This document shows positions 9,601-19,078 of a stretch of 64,000 bases of DNA, in pieces. The DNA is taken from assembly GCA_002503825.1 (NCBI GenBank), contig DASP01000014.1:124001-188000 (forward strand), given 5' to 3'. Below the pieces are notes generated by a model. That model saw only the letters and a program-made list of their open reading frames with translations. It searched no databases and had not been told where the DNA came from. The position numbers and the translations under genes are program-made. This DNA is from Methanoregulaceae archaeon UBA467. Lineage in GTDB: Archaea > Halobacteriota > Methanomicrobia > Methanomicrobiales > Methanospirillaceae. Positions within the stretch are counted from its first letter, which is position 1; every line of letters starts with the position of its first letter.

Positions 9601-9959
9601 TTGACAATCTTGTGAGACAATTCAGCAAACAGGGGCCTGGGGTCCCCGCCTTTCTGGACATAGAAATCTGCTCCGTGCTCCAGTGCATCCATAACGACGG
9701 TCTCCCTGCCCTTGCCGGTAAAAATGATAAAGGGAAGACGGGGGTACTGCTTCCTTACTTCCCGTAACAGCTGTATTCCATCCATTCCAGGCATCTGGTA
9801 ATCCGAAACAACTGCATCGAATGTCTCAGATGACAGAATCAGAAGAGCTTCATAGGCAGATTTACAGGTTTTAACATTAAATTCCCCGGAACGTTCAAGA
9901 AAAATTTTCCCGACTTCGAGGAGATCAGGCTCATCATCTACAAGAAGAAGTGAAATCAT
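6687..9959 (-). CDS. Hybrid receiver/GAF/multi-PAS histidine kinase
   Basis: A 1090-residue cytoplasmic sensor kinase with no membrane segment. In order: a receiver domain (acidic LLVDDEPD, phospho-acceptor Asp in VVSDYQMPG, Thr in FTGKG), a GAF domain at roughly 150-310, four PAS domains to about residue 880, a dimerisation helix with the His in TRHDILNQL near 890, and a C-terminal HATPase with N box NLFDNSVRYG, DNGEGIP and the G2 box TGLGLFLSREIL. It would sense small ligands or redox state and phosphorylate itself or a partner. The receiver comes first rather than last. The ATG at 9959 is preceded by GAGGGG and puts the receiver at the very N-terminus; the GTG at 9974 is less likely. Confidence 0.93.
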   Translation of the reverse strand: MISLLLVDDEPDLLEVGKIFLERSGEFNVKTCKSAYEALLILSSETFDAVVSDYQMPGMDGIQLLREVRKQYPRLPFIIFTGKGRETVVMDALEHGADFYVQKGGDPRPLFAELSHKIVKAVEKREDERKITHLTRLYTVLSSINQSVMRIRDPATLFEEACKKAVSDGGFSLAWIGLPDENGMLIPGAKSGILEDSIDSYRLNDDIPPENQHPATAVFLTGSFSVINDLEAHMVSFPGRDSGIQAGFRSIGAFPLKTGGRVIGSFTFCSSQKDFFYGEELYLLEELAEDISFALELFDKEKMRRIAEKALHASEEKYRNIFSTANDAILVLDKYQITDCNPAAEQMFGQVKEMIRGRSFLDYSPEFQSDGASSAEKVMSFSNKMLTGDSHLFEWRFLYADGSEFDAEISVTPIFSENKDQLLTIIRDISERKQNQQELDEKKRQLETLMNNLPGIVYRCRNDPEWTMEFMSDGVYDLLGFAPEDFVESRTVVYGDLIYPDDRQQVWDDVQLALLGKSPFLLEFRIARSDGTYRWVWEQGRGVFDEKGKLLALEGVITDITDLKKTLEEVESAREEMRKIIEFLPDATFVIDREHRVIAWNRAMEEMTGISEDKIRGKGDYSYAIPFYNRKRPLLIDLLFDFNEKIAATYDSLLKVNDKLVGEVYAPGIYNGRGGYLWFTASPLFDSEGKIYRAIESIRDVSFRKETEEELRRKNEELAAANSRLATLGEELRRNIIELSEEEKRLRESEERFRLLFDYSPVAMAILDYTGNIELLNEKFLSTIGYTLIDIPSINDWWLHAYPDPVYRMEQMRRWNRSVESALENSEEILSQETRVTCKDGSEKILEIFGTLIGEKLLIIFSDVTGRKETEEALKVALKNLNLLQSVTRHDILNQLTVLLGFLSVTGTFPVGEEVRRYIGRAMNAAENIRQQILFTRDYQDIGSSVPVWQNLGEVLTKAGSLFESMKIRFDPVVSSVSLYADPLLEKVFYNLFDNSVRYGNSTPEISVGIKEEGGEMIITVTDNGEGIPVPDKQRIFERGVGKNTGLGLFLSREILSITGLEIRETGTTGKGATFEIIVPGGLYRIQAKD

Positions 9960-10120
9960 GCCCCGACCCCTCACACGTCATCCTAATAAAATACCTGCCG
10001 CCAATTGTAAAAACCTAATGGAATTATATTTTCAATGGAATCATCGCCGGTACGTGTACCCGGGCAATTACATGACCCGTGATATGTCATTTATTTTACA
10101 TCCGGGCCGTAGTAAACCGC

Positions 10121-11932
10121 TTAATGTTCACTCCCTCTCATATCATGTTTCCAGGGAAACCTGATCTCAAAACGTGAACCTCCAGTACTGTCTATCCTGA
10201 TGGAGCCGTCAAGCTGGCCGGCCAGTACCTTTACCAGCTGCATTCCAAGGGTATCCAGTGAATCGATATCGAAGGATTCCGGAAGACCGATCCCGTCATC
10301 GTGCACGACAAGCATAAGCTCCTTTTCTCCGGTTTTTCCAAACGTGATTGATATTTTTCCGCTGTCTTTTCCTACAAACGCGTATTTTAAGCAATTCGTA
10401 ACGAGTTCATTCAGGATAAGCCCGAGCGGTATTGCAGTGTTCAGATCGATATCGATATCCTCGGTATTATACACGATGGAAATATCCCCGGCAAGATGGG
10501 AATAACCTAGAATATCAGACCCGAGCTTACGGATATAATGTGAAGCACTGATGAGAGCAAGGTCTTTTGACTGGTACAATGCCTCATGCACAAGAGACAT
10601 CGAGCGTACCCGGCGTTCACACTGGCCGAACTGTTCGACGGCTTCAGGATCTTTTATAAGTCCGGACTGGAGATGGATAAGACTCGAGATGACCTGCATA
10701 TTATTCTTCACCCGGTGATGGACTTCTTTTAAAAGGACTTCCTTTTCTTTAAGTGACGCCTTTAATTTTTCTTCATACTTTTTCCGTTCCGTAATGTCGC
10801 GGGCGGTAAATAATATGGACGGGACATCGAGATAGAGTATGATTCTTCCCGAGACCTCCACCGGCATTTTTTTTCCGTCACCGGGAAGGAAGACCGTCTC
10901 ATACATCGCCTTTCCGTTTTCTTTCAGGTTGTTCAGCCATACGCCCCTGTCCGTGATAAATAATGCATCTTCGAGTTCATTGCTTTTCATGTGCATGATC
11001 CGGTCACGGGAATAATGGAGCGTCTGTTCGGCCACCAGGTTCACCTCGAGTACCTTTCCATCCATATCGGTGATGAACGTCGGATCGGTTGCATTTTCAA
11101 AGAGTGCATGGTACCGCTCCTGCGCCTCAAAAAGTGCATCTTTTGCAGCCGTCTGCTCGGTGATATCAATGAAAAGGGCAATATATCCGCCGTCGTGTTC
11201 CTTTTTCTGCCGCAGGAGAGGAGCGATATGAATATCCAGCTGTAACGGGTCCTTGCCTTTTGCGCCCGGCATGAACACCGGTAGAATATCATCCCATGAA
11301 ACGGAATAATTGAAGGAGATTGCTTTTCCCTGTCGCAAATCTTCAGCAAGGTGCGGGGTGATGATTCCAAGATGGAACAGGTTCAGTTCTTTGATCTGTC
11401 TCCTGTCCGGTATTCCAAGAATCCGGAAAAAAGCCGCGTTCGCCTGGGTGCAGTACCCGTCAGTCCTCAATGAAAGTATTCCTATTGGTGCACTCTCAAA
11501 AATAGCCCTGAAACGTTCCTCACTCTGCCTGAGGTTCTGTTCAGATCTCTTATGCATTATAGCGCACGAGATAAGGTGCTCAAGCTCTGCAAACTGAGAC
11601 TCGACATCTATCCCCTTCTGGATGTAATAGTCTGCCCCGCTGTGCAGGGCCTCGATGACAACTGCGTTGCGTTCTTTCCGGGTAAACAGGATAAACGGGA
11701 TATCAATCGATCGCTCGCGCAGAATTTTCAGGAATTCAATCCCGTCGATCCCGGGCATCAGGTAATCTGCGACGACCGCATCATATGAATGCCTGCTCAT
11801 TTTTTCAAGTGCATCGGTCGCAGATATCGCAGTATCGACCTTGATCGTTCCTTTCTTTTCAAGAAAAAGTTTTGATATCTCAAGAACACCTGTTTCGTCA
11901 TCAACCATGAGGACATCTAATAACTCAGGCAT
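10121..11932 (-). CDS. Receiver/PAS/PAS sensor kinase of the HisKA_2 type
   Basis: A 603-residue cytoplasmic kinase. Residues 5-118 form a receiver domain (MVDDET, Asp in VVADYLMPG, Thr in LFTRKE). Two PAS domains follow at about 140-260 and 265-385. The kinase core is of the HisKA_2 class, with EVHHRVKNNMQVISSL around the phospho-acceptor His near residue 400, then an HATPase with LNELVTNCLKYAF and DDGIGLP. This class often phosphorylates stand-alone receivers. It lies just upstream of, and codirectional with, the 1090-residue kinase gene, separated by about 160 bp. Its kinase core is a close relative of the one encoded at 53194. Confidence 0.93.
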   Translation of the reverse strand: MPELLDVLMVDDETGVLEISKLFLEKKGTIKVDTAISATDALEKMSRHSYDAVVADYLMPGIDGIEFLKILRERSIDIPFILFTRKERNAVVIEALHSGADYYIQKGIDVESQFAELEHLISCAIMHKRSEQNLRQSEERFRAIFESAPIGILSLRTDGYCTQANAAFFRILGIPDRRQIKELNLFHLGIITPHLAEDLRQGKAISFNYSVSWDDILPVFMPGAKGKDPLQLDIHIAPLLRQKKEHDGGYIALFIDITEQTAAKDALFEAQERYHALFENATDPTFITDMDGKVLEVNLVAEQTLHYSRDRIMHMKSNELEDALFITDRGVWLNNLKENGKAMYETVFLPGDGKKMPVEVSGRIILYLDVPSILFTARDITERKKYEEKLKASLKEKEVLLKEVHHRVKNNMQVISSLIHLQSGLIKDPEAVEQFGQCERRVRSMSLVHEALYQSKDLALISASHYIRKLGSDILGYSHLAGDISIVYNTEDIDIDLNTAIPLGLILNELVTNCLKYAFVGKDSGKISITFGKTGEKELMLVVHDDGIGLPESFDIDSLDTLGMQLVKVLAGQLDGSIRIDSTGGSRFEIRFPWKHDMRGSEH

Positions 11933-12216
11933 TTCTTCTGCTCACCAGCCAGCCGTTATTGATAACACAACAGAATTCATCCCTGAATCATACCATGCAT
12001 GCAGTGAATAAGTATTTTTCCTGCGGTTCGGCATGCAGGGCCGAACAATGAATATCTTGCGTCGAAAAACCTGGTTTTTTGTAAGGAGGTATCCGCATAG
12101 TTATCGATCTGAAAACCTACGGGTGTGATATTATTCGTTTCAGAGGAATTGCGGATAATTGCATGATATGGTAATGACCCTGAAATCAGGTGACCGGGCT
12201 ATGGCCGGCGGAAGGG

Positions 12217-13770
12217 CTACCACACATCAACAGTGATGAAACAGACCGATCCGTTCGACGCAATACCTATTCCAATCAGGTCATAATCGGGATTCATCAG
12301 GTAACTCCGGTCTTCAGGGGTTTTCACCCACTCACTGACAAGGATTTCAGCCTGTGACTGCACCGGTATCGAGGTCAGGTTATCTGCGGCAACCTGCCCG
12401 ATACTCTCTGAAATGCCAGTCCTGTACATCCCTTCACCGAGAGTCTTCCTGACAGGAAAACCAGCGTCCATGGCCCGCGTCGTCGGGGATTTACCTCCAG
12501 GATCAGTCCGGGAGAAATATCCCCTGACGGCCATGTCGACACTATGTTCTCTTGCGATACCTGAAAGAAGGGTATCATATCCAAACGGTTTCAGTTTTTT
12601 CAGAACACGTTCGCTGTTGAACCGGTCAAGGACCGCCCGTTCAAAACCGGGGCAGGGAATCCCCGGTGCAGGCAATTCCTGCATGGACGCGGTCGTTATC
12701 GTGGACGTTATCGTGGGCGTTATCGCGGTCGTTGATACAGATGATACCGTTTCAGTAACAGGTGGTACCGAAATGGTTGTCACTTCATGTACTTCAGGCA
12801 TGGAAACCTGCACAGGGGATTGTACGGGAGAAGGTGCGGCAGGAGGTGTATTATCCGGACTCATTGCAGGCCCGGGATAATTGGCTCCATTTTCATCCGG
12901 CAGCAATAATGAAGGTCCTGAAGTATCTTTCTCCTGCACTGCCGGATATCCGGCAGGAGCGTCTTCTGACCCGCCCGGTCTGGTTTGATACTCCGTCTGC
13001 CCGGATACACTCCTGAAATCCTGGAAAAGAGATAGTTTATAGCCTTCTGCCTGACCCGGTACTAAAACTGGGAAAATGATTGACTGGAAGGTATTTTTTT
13101 CCCGGGTAACCTGATAACCCCCGGCCATGATCAGCGATCCTTCATCCAACTGCGGTTCATTCATTTGTGAGATACCGTGACCGCCTGTAATTGAATTTAT
13201 ATTGGTAATCACACCTGCAGAGCCGTTCACCAGCAGGATAATGCCGAGCAGCAGAAAAATCGCGGTGATTGCAGGAACAGGCCCTGCAGGCGGAGATAAG
13301 GATTTTTTATAATAATACTGGTGATATATTAATTTTCTTACGACCCATTTGACCCGCACCCCGCATACGAGAATAATGAGGGACAGGATGAGAAATATTA
13401 CAGAATTCACTGCGAGAAACACAAGAAACAGTTCAGCCGAATGTATATTAAGAACCGAAAAATAATAGAACATCAGCGGGATAAACACCATCGCCATCGA
13501 AAGAACCGTGTCGTCCTGTTCCCATAGCCTGACTGCATATTCAATATAAATCAGAATGATCCCGGATATGCCAAGAAGTGCCGGAATCATAAATACCGGG
13601 GAAAAAACAGGTCCGCCTGCAATTATTCCTGCAGCTCCGATGACCAGCAGCACTCCTGCTGCGAGTCCGATAATTGTTTTGTTGAACCACGGCCTGACCG
13701 GTGCGGATGGCATCTGTTTCTCAATATTTATCTTTATTTGCTGGTGAAGTAGGGCTTTCGGTCCGTTCAT
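12217..13770 (-). CDS. Multi-helix membrane protein with C-terminal CAP/SCP domain
   Basis: A 517-residue protein with three parts. The N-terminal 200 residues contain about five hydrophobic helices. A middle section of about 160 residues is rich in Pro, Ser and Thr and probably spans the cell surface. The last 145 residues form a CAP (SCP/PR-1-like) domain, shown by FNSERVLKKLKPFGYD, the His in AREHSVDMAVRGYFSRTDPGG, LGEGMYR and ILVSEWVKTPEDRSYLMNPDY. CAP domains bind lipids, ions or proteins outside the cell, and some are proteases. The arrangement implies a membrane-anchored outward-facing CAP domain. The closing YDLIGIGIASNGSVCFITVD is typical of prokaryotic CAP proteins. It is monocistronic. 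Confidence 0.85.
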   Translation of the reverse strand: MNGPKALLHQQIKINIEKQMPSAPVRPWFNKTIIGLAAGVLLVIGAAGIIAGGPVFSPVFMIPALLGISGIILIYIEYAVRLWEQDDTVLSMAMVFIPLMFYYFSVLNIHSAELFLVFLAVNSVIFLILSLIILVCGVRVKWVVRKLIYHQYYYKKSLSPPAGPVPAITAIFLLLGIILLVNGSAGVITNINSITGGHGISQMNEPQLDEGSLIMAGGYQVTREKNTFQSIIFPVLVPGQAEGYKLSLFQDFRSVSGQTEYQTRPGGSEDAPAGYPAVQEKDTSGPSLLLPDENGANYPGPAMSPDNTPPAAPSPVQSPVQVSMPEVHEVTTISVPPVTETVSSVSTTAITPTITSTITTASMQELPAPGIPCPGFERAVLDRFNSERVLKKLKPFGYDTLLSGIAREHSVDMAVRGYFSRTDPGGKSPTTRAMDAGFPVRKTLGEGMYRTGISESIGQVAADNLTSIPVQSQAEILVSEWVKTPEDRSYLMNPDYDLIGIGIASNGSVCFITVDVW

Positions 13771-14025
13771 ATCCCGGGTATAATTATAATTCCGGGTCTG
13801 CAGCGATTTTTATGACTATACCCTCACCGGTACCCGTTTCCCGTTACCATAAGAAGTGTCTAATGATTATCCGTGATGCTGCCGGGAGTAATATCTGTAA
13901 GAGTAATGGCAAACAGGGTGATCCCGGGGGTATAAATGTCATACCTGATGATTCTGACGGATTTCGTTCTTTTCCCGATGTCTGAAAAAGAAAAATTGTT
14001 CCGGCTTATAGGTAATACAACCAGA

Positions 14026-14721
14026 TTACCGGGCTTTTGCCTGCACTCGGGGTTCAATGATCGTCCATATCCAGTCTGCGAGTTCCCTGATGTTCTTGGT
14101 CTGGATATAGATCTCTCCGGGCCCGGTTATCTCGGTGACGAACCCTTCACCGCCGAGCAGTGTCTCTTTCAGCCCGCCAAATTTCGTCACTTTATACTGG
14201 CACGAATCGGAAAAAGCAACGAGATGGAAGTTATCGACGACCAGTTTTTCACCCGGGGCGAGGACATGCTTGTCAATGGCACCGAATGTATTGATAAAAA
14301 GCAGACCGTTCCCGGTCACTTTAATCATGAAAAGCCCCTGTCCAAAGAGACCCTTGGTAAAACCCTGCCACTGGACGTCGAGATCGACCCCCTCCTGGGA
14401 TGCAATATACGCAGTCTTCTGGACGATGTATCCGTGACCTTCTGATACCGTAAGAGTGTCAATATCACCAAGTGGCGCTGCACTGAACCCTGCTTCACCG
14501 GCACCGCCGGTCGCGGTAAAATCATTGACGAAAAATGTCTGTCCGCCCAGGAGACTCATTCCAAGGGTTCCCCAGAAACTTTTCTCTCTTTTCCGGGTTT
14601 TTGCTTCCAGTGTCGGCTGCATATAGGTCATGGAACCTGCTTCTGCGGTGATCGATTCTCCCGGACTGAGCAAAACGACAAGAAGAGAATAGGATGGCTT
14701 GTACTTTATGTCAAATTTCAT
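14026..14721 (-). CDS. AIM24/TIGR00266-family protein
   Basis: A 231-residue soluble protein of the AIM24-like beta-sandwich family (TIGR00266). The opening MKFDIKYKPSYSLLVVLL, the Glu-Ala-Gly-Ser-Met segment near residue 29, the GGQTFFVNDFTATGGAGE block and the late FGGLKETLLGGEGFVTEITG block are all family hallmarks. The cellular role is not known beyond the link of the mitochondrial homologue to inner-membrane organisation. The ATG at 14721 is chosen because the family begins with this peptide and AGGA lies directly upstream. An extended frame to 14805 has no support. Confidence 0.88.
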   Translation of the reverse strand: MKFDIKYKPSYSLLVVLLSPGESITAEAGSMTYMQPTLEAKTRKREKSFWGTLGMSLLGGQTFFVNDFTATGGAGEAGFSAAPLGDIDTLTVSEGHGYIVQKTAYIASQEGVDLDVQWQGFTKGLFGQGLFMIKVTGNGLLFINTFGAIDKHVLAPGEKLVVDNFHLVAFSDSCQYKVTKFGGLKETLLGGEGFVTEITGPGEIYIQTKNIRELADWIWTIIEPRVQAKAR

Positions 14722-15051
14722 TCCTGAACACGTCCAATAAATGGAAATAATACCTGAACAACAATAAGAATATCTTTTTTCTGCTATGAAAATCAAAAAA
14801 TACAAAATACTGTGTTTCGCGGATACCGGCCTGTTTCAAGGTGCCAGTCATCTGGTTTTATATTTACTCCCTGGCAATGACGGATGCAGGTATCAGCCAG
14901 GGGTCCCGGCCATACATTTCAAATATACGATCCTTCAGCACGCAAAACGAGTACCTTATTGACCTGCTGCCGATATATTTTGCAATAAAAAGTAAGCGAA
15001 GACCGTTATCTGCCGGTCCGTGACTGGAAAAGTACCTGAGCTGATGAATGC

Positions 15052-16455
15052 ATGACAAATCCGCCCGAAGAATATTCCGTGATAGTGAAGAGGGTTGTCC
15101 TTCTTATCGCAGCACTAAGCTCGTTTATTACACCCTTTGACGGCTCTGCAGTCAATATTGCGCTCCCGTCGATCGAGAATGAATTTTTGATAAATGCCAT
15201 CACGCTGTCATGGGTCTCAACGGCCTATCTTCTCTCTTCTGCGGTATTTCTTGTGCCGTTCGGAAAATTTGGCGATTATTTTGGGAGAAAACGACTCTTC
15301 ATCGCAGGCATTGCACTATTTGCAGTATCTTCCCTGCTTGTTTCACTCTCCATGTCCCCGGAAATGCTCATTGCCATGCGGTTCATCCAGGGCATAGGGA
15401 GCGCCATGATATTTGGAACGTCCATGGCCATTCTGACTGCGGTCTTCCAGCCAGGTGAAAGGGGACGGGCGATTGGAATTTCGATTATGGCAGTCTATCT
15501 CGGCCTGTCTCTCGGACCGGTCCTCGGCGGGTACATGACCGCATACCTTGGCTGGCGAAGCATTTTTCTAATCAACGTTCCCCTCGGGGTCATTATAATC
15601 ATTCTCACCACATCGCTGCTGAAAGATGAGTGGAGAGAGGAAGGAGGGTCATTTGACCTGAAGGGGTCAGTAATCTATGGCTTGTCACTTACAGGCATTA
15701 TCTATGGATTGTCTCTTGGTCCTGTCACACCTGCGGTTTTGCTTGTAACCGCCGGTGTTCTTGGCATCATACTGTTTGTCTGGTTTGAGAGGCGGCTGGA
15801 TACACCGGTCCTCGATGTTTCACTTTTTAGGAAAAGCCGGGTTTTTTTATTTTCCAACCTCGCTGCGCTGATTAATTACAGTGCCACTTTTGCAGTGACA
15901 TTTCTGATGAGTATTTACCTCCAGATCTCCAAGGGATTCGGGCCTGAATACTCCGGTCTTATTCTCGTGGCACAACCACTTACGCAGGCTGTTTTTTCGC
16001 CCCTTTCCGGAAGGCTCTCCGACCGGATAGAACCGGGCCTTATTGCTTCCGCAGGTATGGGGCTGTGTGCGCTCGGACTGTTTTTCCTTGTATTCCTTGA
16101 TGCAGAATCCGGGCTTCCGTTCATCATCGGCTGCCTGCTCCTGCTCGGATGCGGCTTCGGCCTCTTTTCATCGCCGAACACGAATGCAATTATGAGCTCT
16201 GTTGAAAAACGATATTACGGAGTTGCATCAGGAATGGTTGGCACAATGCGTCTTTTAGGCCAGACCTTTTCAATGGGTGTAACCATGATGATCTTTGCAA
16301 TTATTATCGGTGAAGTGAGCATCACGACAGATAACAGCACACTCTTCCTCTCAAGCATGCATATTGCATTCATATTCTTCACCATCCTCTGCCTGCTCGG
16401 AATCGGCGCCTCGATGATACGTGGGCGCCTCAGGTCGGCAGGTACTTCCCGATGA
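15052..16455 (+). CDS. MFS drug/solute exporter, 14-helix DHA2 type
   Basis: A 467-residue major facilitator protein with about 14 hydrophobic segments, matching the EmrB/QacA (DHA2) family in length. Motif A appears as FGKFGDYFGRKRLF in the loop between helices 2 and 3. Helix 5 carries LSLGPVLGGYMTAYLGWRS, the antiporter motif C, and a second-half loop has SGRLSDRIEPG. It is likely a proton-coupled exporter of toxic or hydrophobic compounds; its substrate is unknown. It is transcribed alone, divergent from the AIM24-like gene. Confidence 0.92.
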   Translation: MTNPPEEYSVIVKRVVLLIAALSSFITPFDGSAVNIALPSIENEFLINAITLSWVSTAYLLSSAVFLVPFGKFGDYFGRKRLFIAGIALFAVSSLLVSLSMSPEMLIAMRFIQGIGSAMIFGTSMAILTAVFQPGERGRAIGISIMAVYLGLSLGPVLGGYMTAYLGWRSIFLINVPLGVIIIILTTSLLKDEWREEGGSFDLKGSVIYGLSLTGIIYGLSLGPVTPAVLLVTAGVLGIILFVWFERRLDTPVLDVSLFRKSRVFLFSNLAALINYSATFAVTFLMSIYLQISKGFGPEYSGLILVAQPLTQAVFSPLSGRLSDRIEPGLIASAGMGLCALGLFFLVFLDAESGLPFIIGCLLLLGCGFGLFSSPNTNAIMSSVEKRYYGVASGMVGTMRLLGQTFSMGVTMMIFAIIIGEVSITTDNSTLFLSSMHIAFIFFTILCLLGIGASMIRGRLRSAGTSR

Positions 16456-16622
16456 AAAAATATCGTAACTGGCGGTCTGATCCCCCTTTTGTGTTCACAG
16501 GGAGAAATTCCCTCCCTCAAACGCCGAGCAGGAAACGGGTTTTAACAGAGCATCCACAGGTAAAAGCCCTCCCACTTTTTTTAACATGGGTTGCAGCACC
16601 GTAAAAATACCGGCACATGGTA

Positions 16623-17318
16623 TCATATACCGATGAATTTCAGTGCATTTTTTATTGCTGACACGATTCCATTAAATAATCCTGAATTATTCTGTTCATT
16701 CACCGTTTTTTCGGGAGTTGTTACAGGATTTCCAGATAAATCTGGTGTCGCCGGCGAACGGCCGGTCTGAGCCGGAGTGGTGAGGGTCATATTTTTTGTT
16801 CCTTCAGGCGATTCCTGACCTGGGGATGCAGGCGTTTCTTCGGTTTTCTTATCAGGGGGTACAATGAGACGGGGTTCCCGGATCGTATTGTATCCTGCGA
16901 GGTCAGTAATTACAATGATATCCTTGTTTTCAGGGGAGAATACGACCGGTGCAATACCCTTTGCCGTAACAAGGAGTGTTAATTTTCCGGTTTCGTCAGG
17001 CATGCCTCCATCCGCCGGAAGCGTGAGTGTGCCCCCGGTCACCGTGGAGAGGAGTACCGGGACCGCTCCGGCATTTACCTGTTCGACTGTCCATAACGGG
17101 TTGATAAGGTCTGTTGAAACCATAACTGTTCCAGGACCCGGTTGATCACCTGCACTCCTGATGAAGTCCATTGTGACCGATGCCTGGATAACAGTGCCTG
17201 ATACAATCTCACCGGTATCAGGATCACAGTGGATGGTATCAATCCCGATTGCTCCCGATGCCGTGCCTGACAGCATACCTGCAAAAATAACGATGACGAG
17301 GAGCAGCCCGGTTTTCAT
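16623..17318 (-). CDS. Exported protein with signal peptide, unknown function
   Basis: A 231-residue protein with a clear signal peptide, MKTGLLLVIVIFAGMLSG, and a likely cleavage after TASG-A. The mature part has a beta-rich section to about residue 150, a Pro/Thr-rich linker, and a short amphipathic tail ending in SAIKNALKFIGI. I recognise no named domain. The Pro/Thr linker and tail suggest a surface-layer-associated protein. It lies downstream of the arginine deiminase gene on the same strand with about 157 bp between them, so cotranscription is possible but not shown. Confidence 0.7.
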   Translation of the reverse strand: MKTGLLLVIVIFAGMLSGTASGAIGIDTIHCDPDTGEIVSGTVIQASVTMDFIRSAGDQPGPGTVMVSTDLINPLWTVEQVNAGAVPVLLSTVTGGTLTLPADGGMPDETGKLTLLVTAKGIAPVVFSPENKDIIVITDLAGYNTIREPRLIVPPDKKTEETPASPGQESPEGTKNMTLTTPAQTGRSPATPDLSGNPVTTPEKTVNEQNNSGLFNGIVSAIKNALKFIGI

Positions 17319-17475
17319 GGATTCTCCATGAGTTTTTTTTTCGTTCTCACATGATATATTCTGTACCTGACACCAGCAGAAGGGCTGCCGGGCGCTGACG
17401 GGGGTGTTACCCGTTCCGGCACCAGGGTCGGTACAGAAGAATCCACTGATAAAATCAGTTCATTCAACGTGGCCG

Positions 17476-18771
17476 TCACCCTCTCTTCATCGGGCAGGTC
17501 ATGCAGCGTGCAGCCCCGTACCCGCCGGTAAGGTTTTCGAGAATGAGCGGATAGGCATCGATACCATGCTGGTAAATCTCCTTTTTATGAGGGAAAAACT
17601 GTCCTTCCAGCTTCAGATCCCGGTAATCCCTCTCTGCCTGCGATAACAGCGCCCCGTACCGTGCCGGTTCAAGCTCAGCCTTTGCCTTCAGGGCGGTAAG
17701 GACATCCCTGACAACCCGGTCCACCTCGACTGCAAGGATTACTCCCTCCCGGATACAGAGAAAATTCGGTGCGTACGCCATCTGCTCAAGGGTGGTGATA
17801 TCGATAATCGAGAAACCTTTCTCTTTTATGTAGGTGAAAAGATCCGTTTTTCCCGGGATTGGAATATACTCATCCCCTTCCCTGAAAAATACCTGCACAA
17901 CAGCCTCTTTCATGAGTACTACAGACCCTGCCACCACACCCGGAGATATAACGTTAAAGTACGTGTCAAGATGCATATTTACCATCGGGTCCGGCCTCAA
18001 ACCCGGAATAAGCGGATGCGACGGTTGTGAAACGATTCCGGTTTCATCGAACCCGACCCCCTGCATGACCTGCAATGCCCCGGCGGTATTCGTCCGGTCA
18101 CCTGTTCCGATAAGTGCAAAATCCTTCATAGGGAAAAAATCCCCGCCTTCGAAGGTTCCGGGTTCCCGGACCCTCAAAACGACAGGAGTCCCGGTCATTT
18201 CCCAGAAAAAATCAGTTAACAGCGGTTCCCTGCGCCTCTGCGGCTTTGCCATGCGGGAGAGGATGACGCCCTTATTCGTTACCACCTGCTGGTCCCGCAT
18301 AAAATAAAGATTTGACAACGGCTGGCGTTCGGTGACCTTCAGCTGAATATCCCGCGTCCCCTGCCCGGAATGAAGATCGACTACCGGGTTGAGGAGTAAT
18401 ATGTTGAAAAAATGCCCTGAATCAAGAATGTCCTTATTCTTTTCGAAGTCTCGCCATGCGAGCCTGATCTCTTTTTCACCACCTGAAAAACTGATTGCCT
18501 CCCGAGCTGCATTGATCAGGTTCAGGCGGATTTCAGGGCGGTTATCTGCTGCTGCAAGTATCTCTTCTTTAAGATAGAGCACCTTGACACCGAACTCGTC
18601 ACGCAGGGTATCCGCAAGCCGTGAATGCTCAATACGGGCCCGGTATCGTGAGAAAGCCCGTTCATAAAGTGAAGTATACGGCTCAAGCAGCCCGAGAAAC
18701 ATCTCGACGCCGGGACGGTGCAGGACCACTGTCCGCAACCTGTCCCATTCAGCCCTGACACCTGCATCCAT
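17476..18771 (-). CDS. arcA: Arginine deiminase
   Basis: A 431-residue enzyme of the guanidino-group-modifying family that converts arginine to citrulline and ammonia in the cytoplasm. The family landmarks are in order: VVLHRPGVEM near the N-terminus, LYFMRDQQVV, FEGGDFF with the catalytic acid, MHLDTYFNVI with the catalytic His-Asp, and the nucleophile at C423 in AARCMTCP. The deiminase pathway partners (ornithine carbamoyltransferase, carbamate kinase) are not nearby. Ammonia release links it loosely to the ammonium transporter at 4101. A role in citrulline or ornithine supply is equally possible. Confidence 0.92.
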   Translation of the reverse strand: MDAGVRAEWDRLRTVVLHRPGVEMFLGLLEPYTSLYERAFSRYRARIEHSRLADTLRDEFGVKVLYLKEEILAAADNRPEIRLNLINAAREAISFSGGEKEIRLAWRDFEKNKDILDSGHFFNILLLNPVVDLHSGQGTRDIQLKVTERQPLSNLYFMRDQQVVTNKGVILSRMAKPQRRREPLLTDFFWEMTGTPVVLRVREPGTFEGGDFFPMKDFALIGTGDRTNTAGALQVMQGVGFDETGIVSQPSHPLIPGLRPDPMVNMHLDTYFNVISPGVVAGSVVLMKEAVVQVFFREGDEYIPIPGKTDLFTYIKEKGFSIIDITTLEQMAYAPNFLCIREGVILAVEVDRVVRDVLTALKAKAELEPARYGALLSQAERDYRDLKLEGQFFPHKKEIYQHGIDAYPLILENLTGGYGAARCMTCPMKRG

Positions 18772-19078
18772 TTCTGTTCACCTGATACTCTTTTATTATC
18801 CCGGAAATATTTGTATCAGACAGTCATGGCGTGCAGGACATATATGCCTGACGTCAGATCTGTCGGACCGGGTAAACGACCTTGCGATGCAAATACCCAC
18901 TCCGGGAACCGGATCAGTTGCATACATATGGAATGCATTTTAGAAAATCATATTAAATCAAATAACATCCGGTGCAGGTTACGCCACGGATGCAGTTTAA
19001 TGCGGCAGGTATTCAATGGCCTCCCCAGTCCTGCAGATGGTGCGACCGGAATGCCCGGGAAATGCGATGCCTGTGTCC
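18772..19078. other. Intergenic, nothing recognised
   Basis: About 300 bp upstream of arcA and downstream of the Cache lipoprotein gene. It should contain the arcA promoter. I see no gene, RNA or repeat. Confidence 0.5.
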
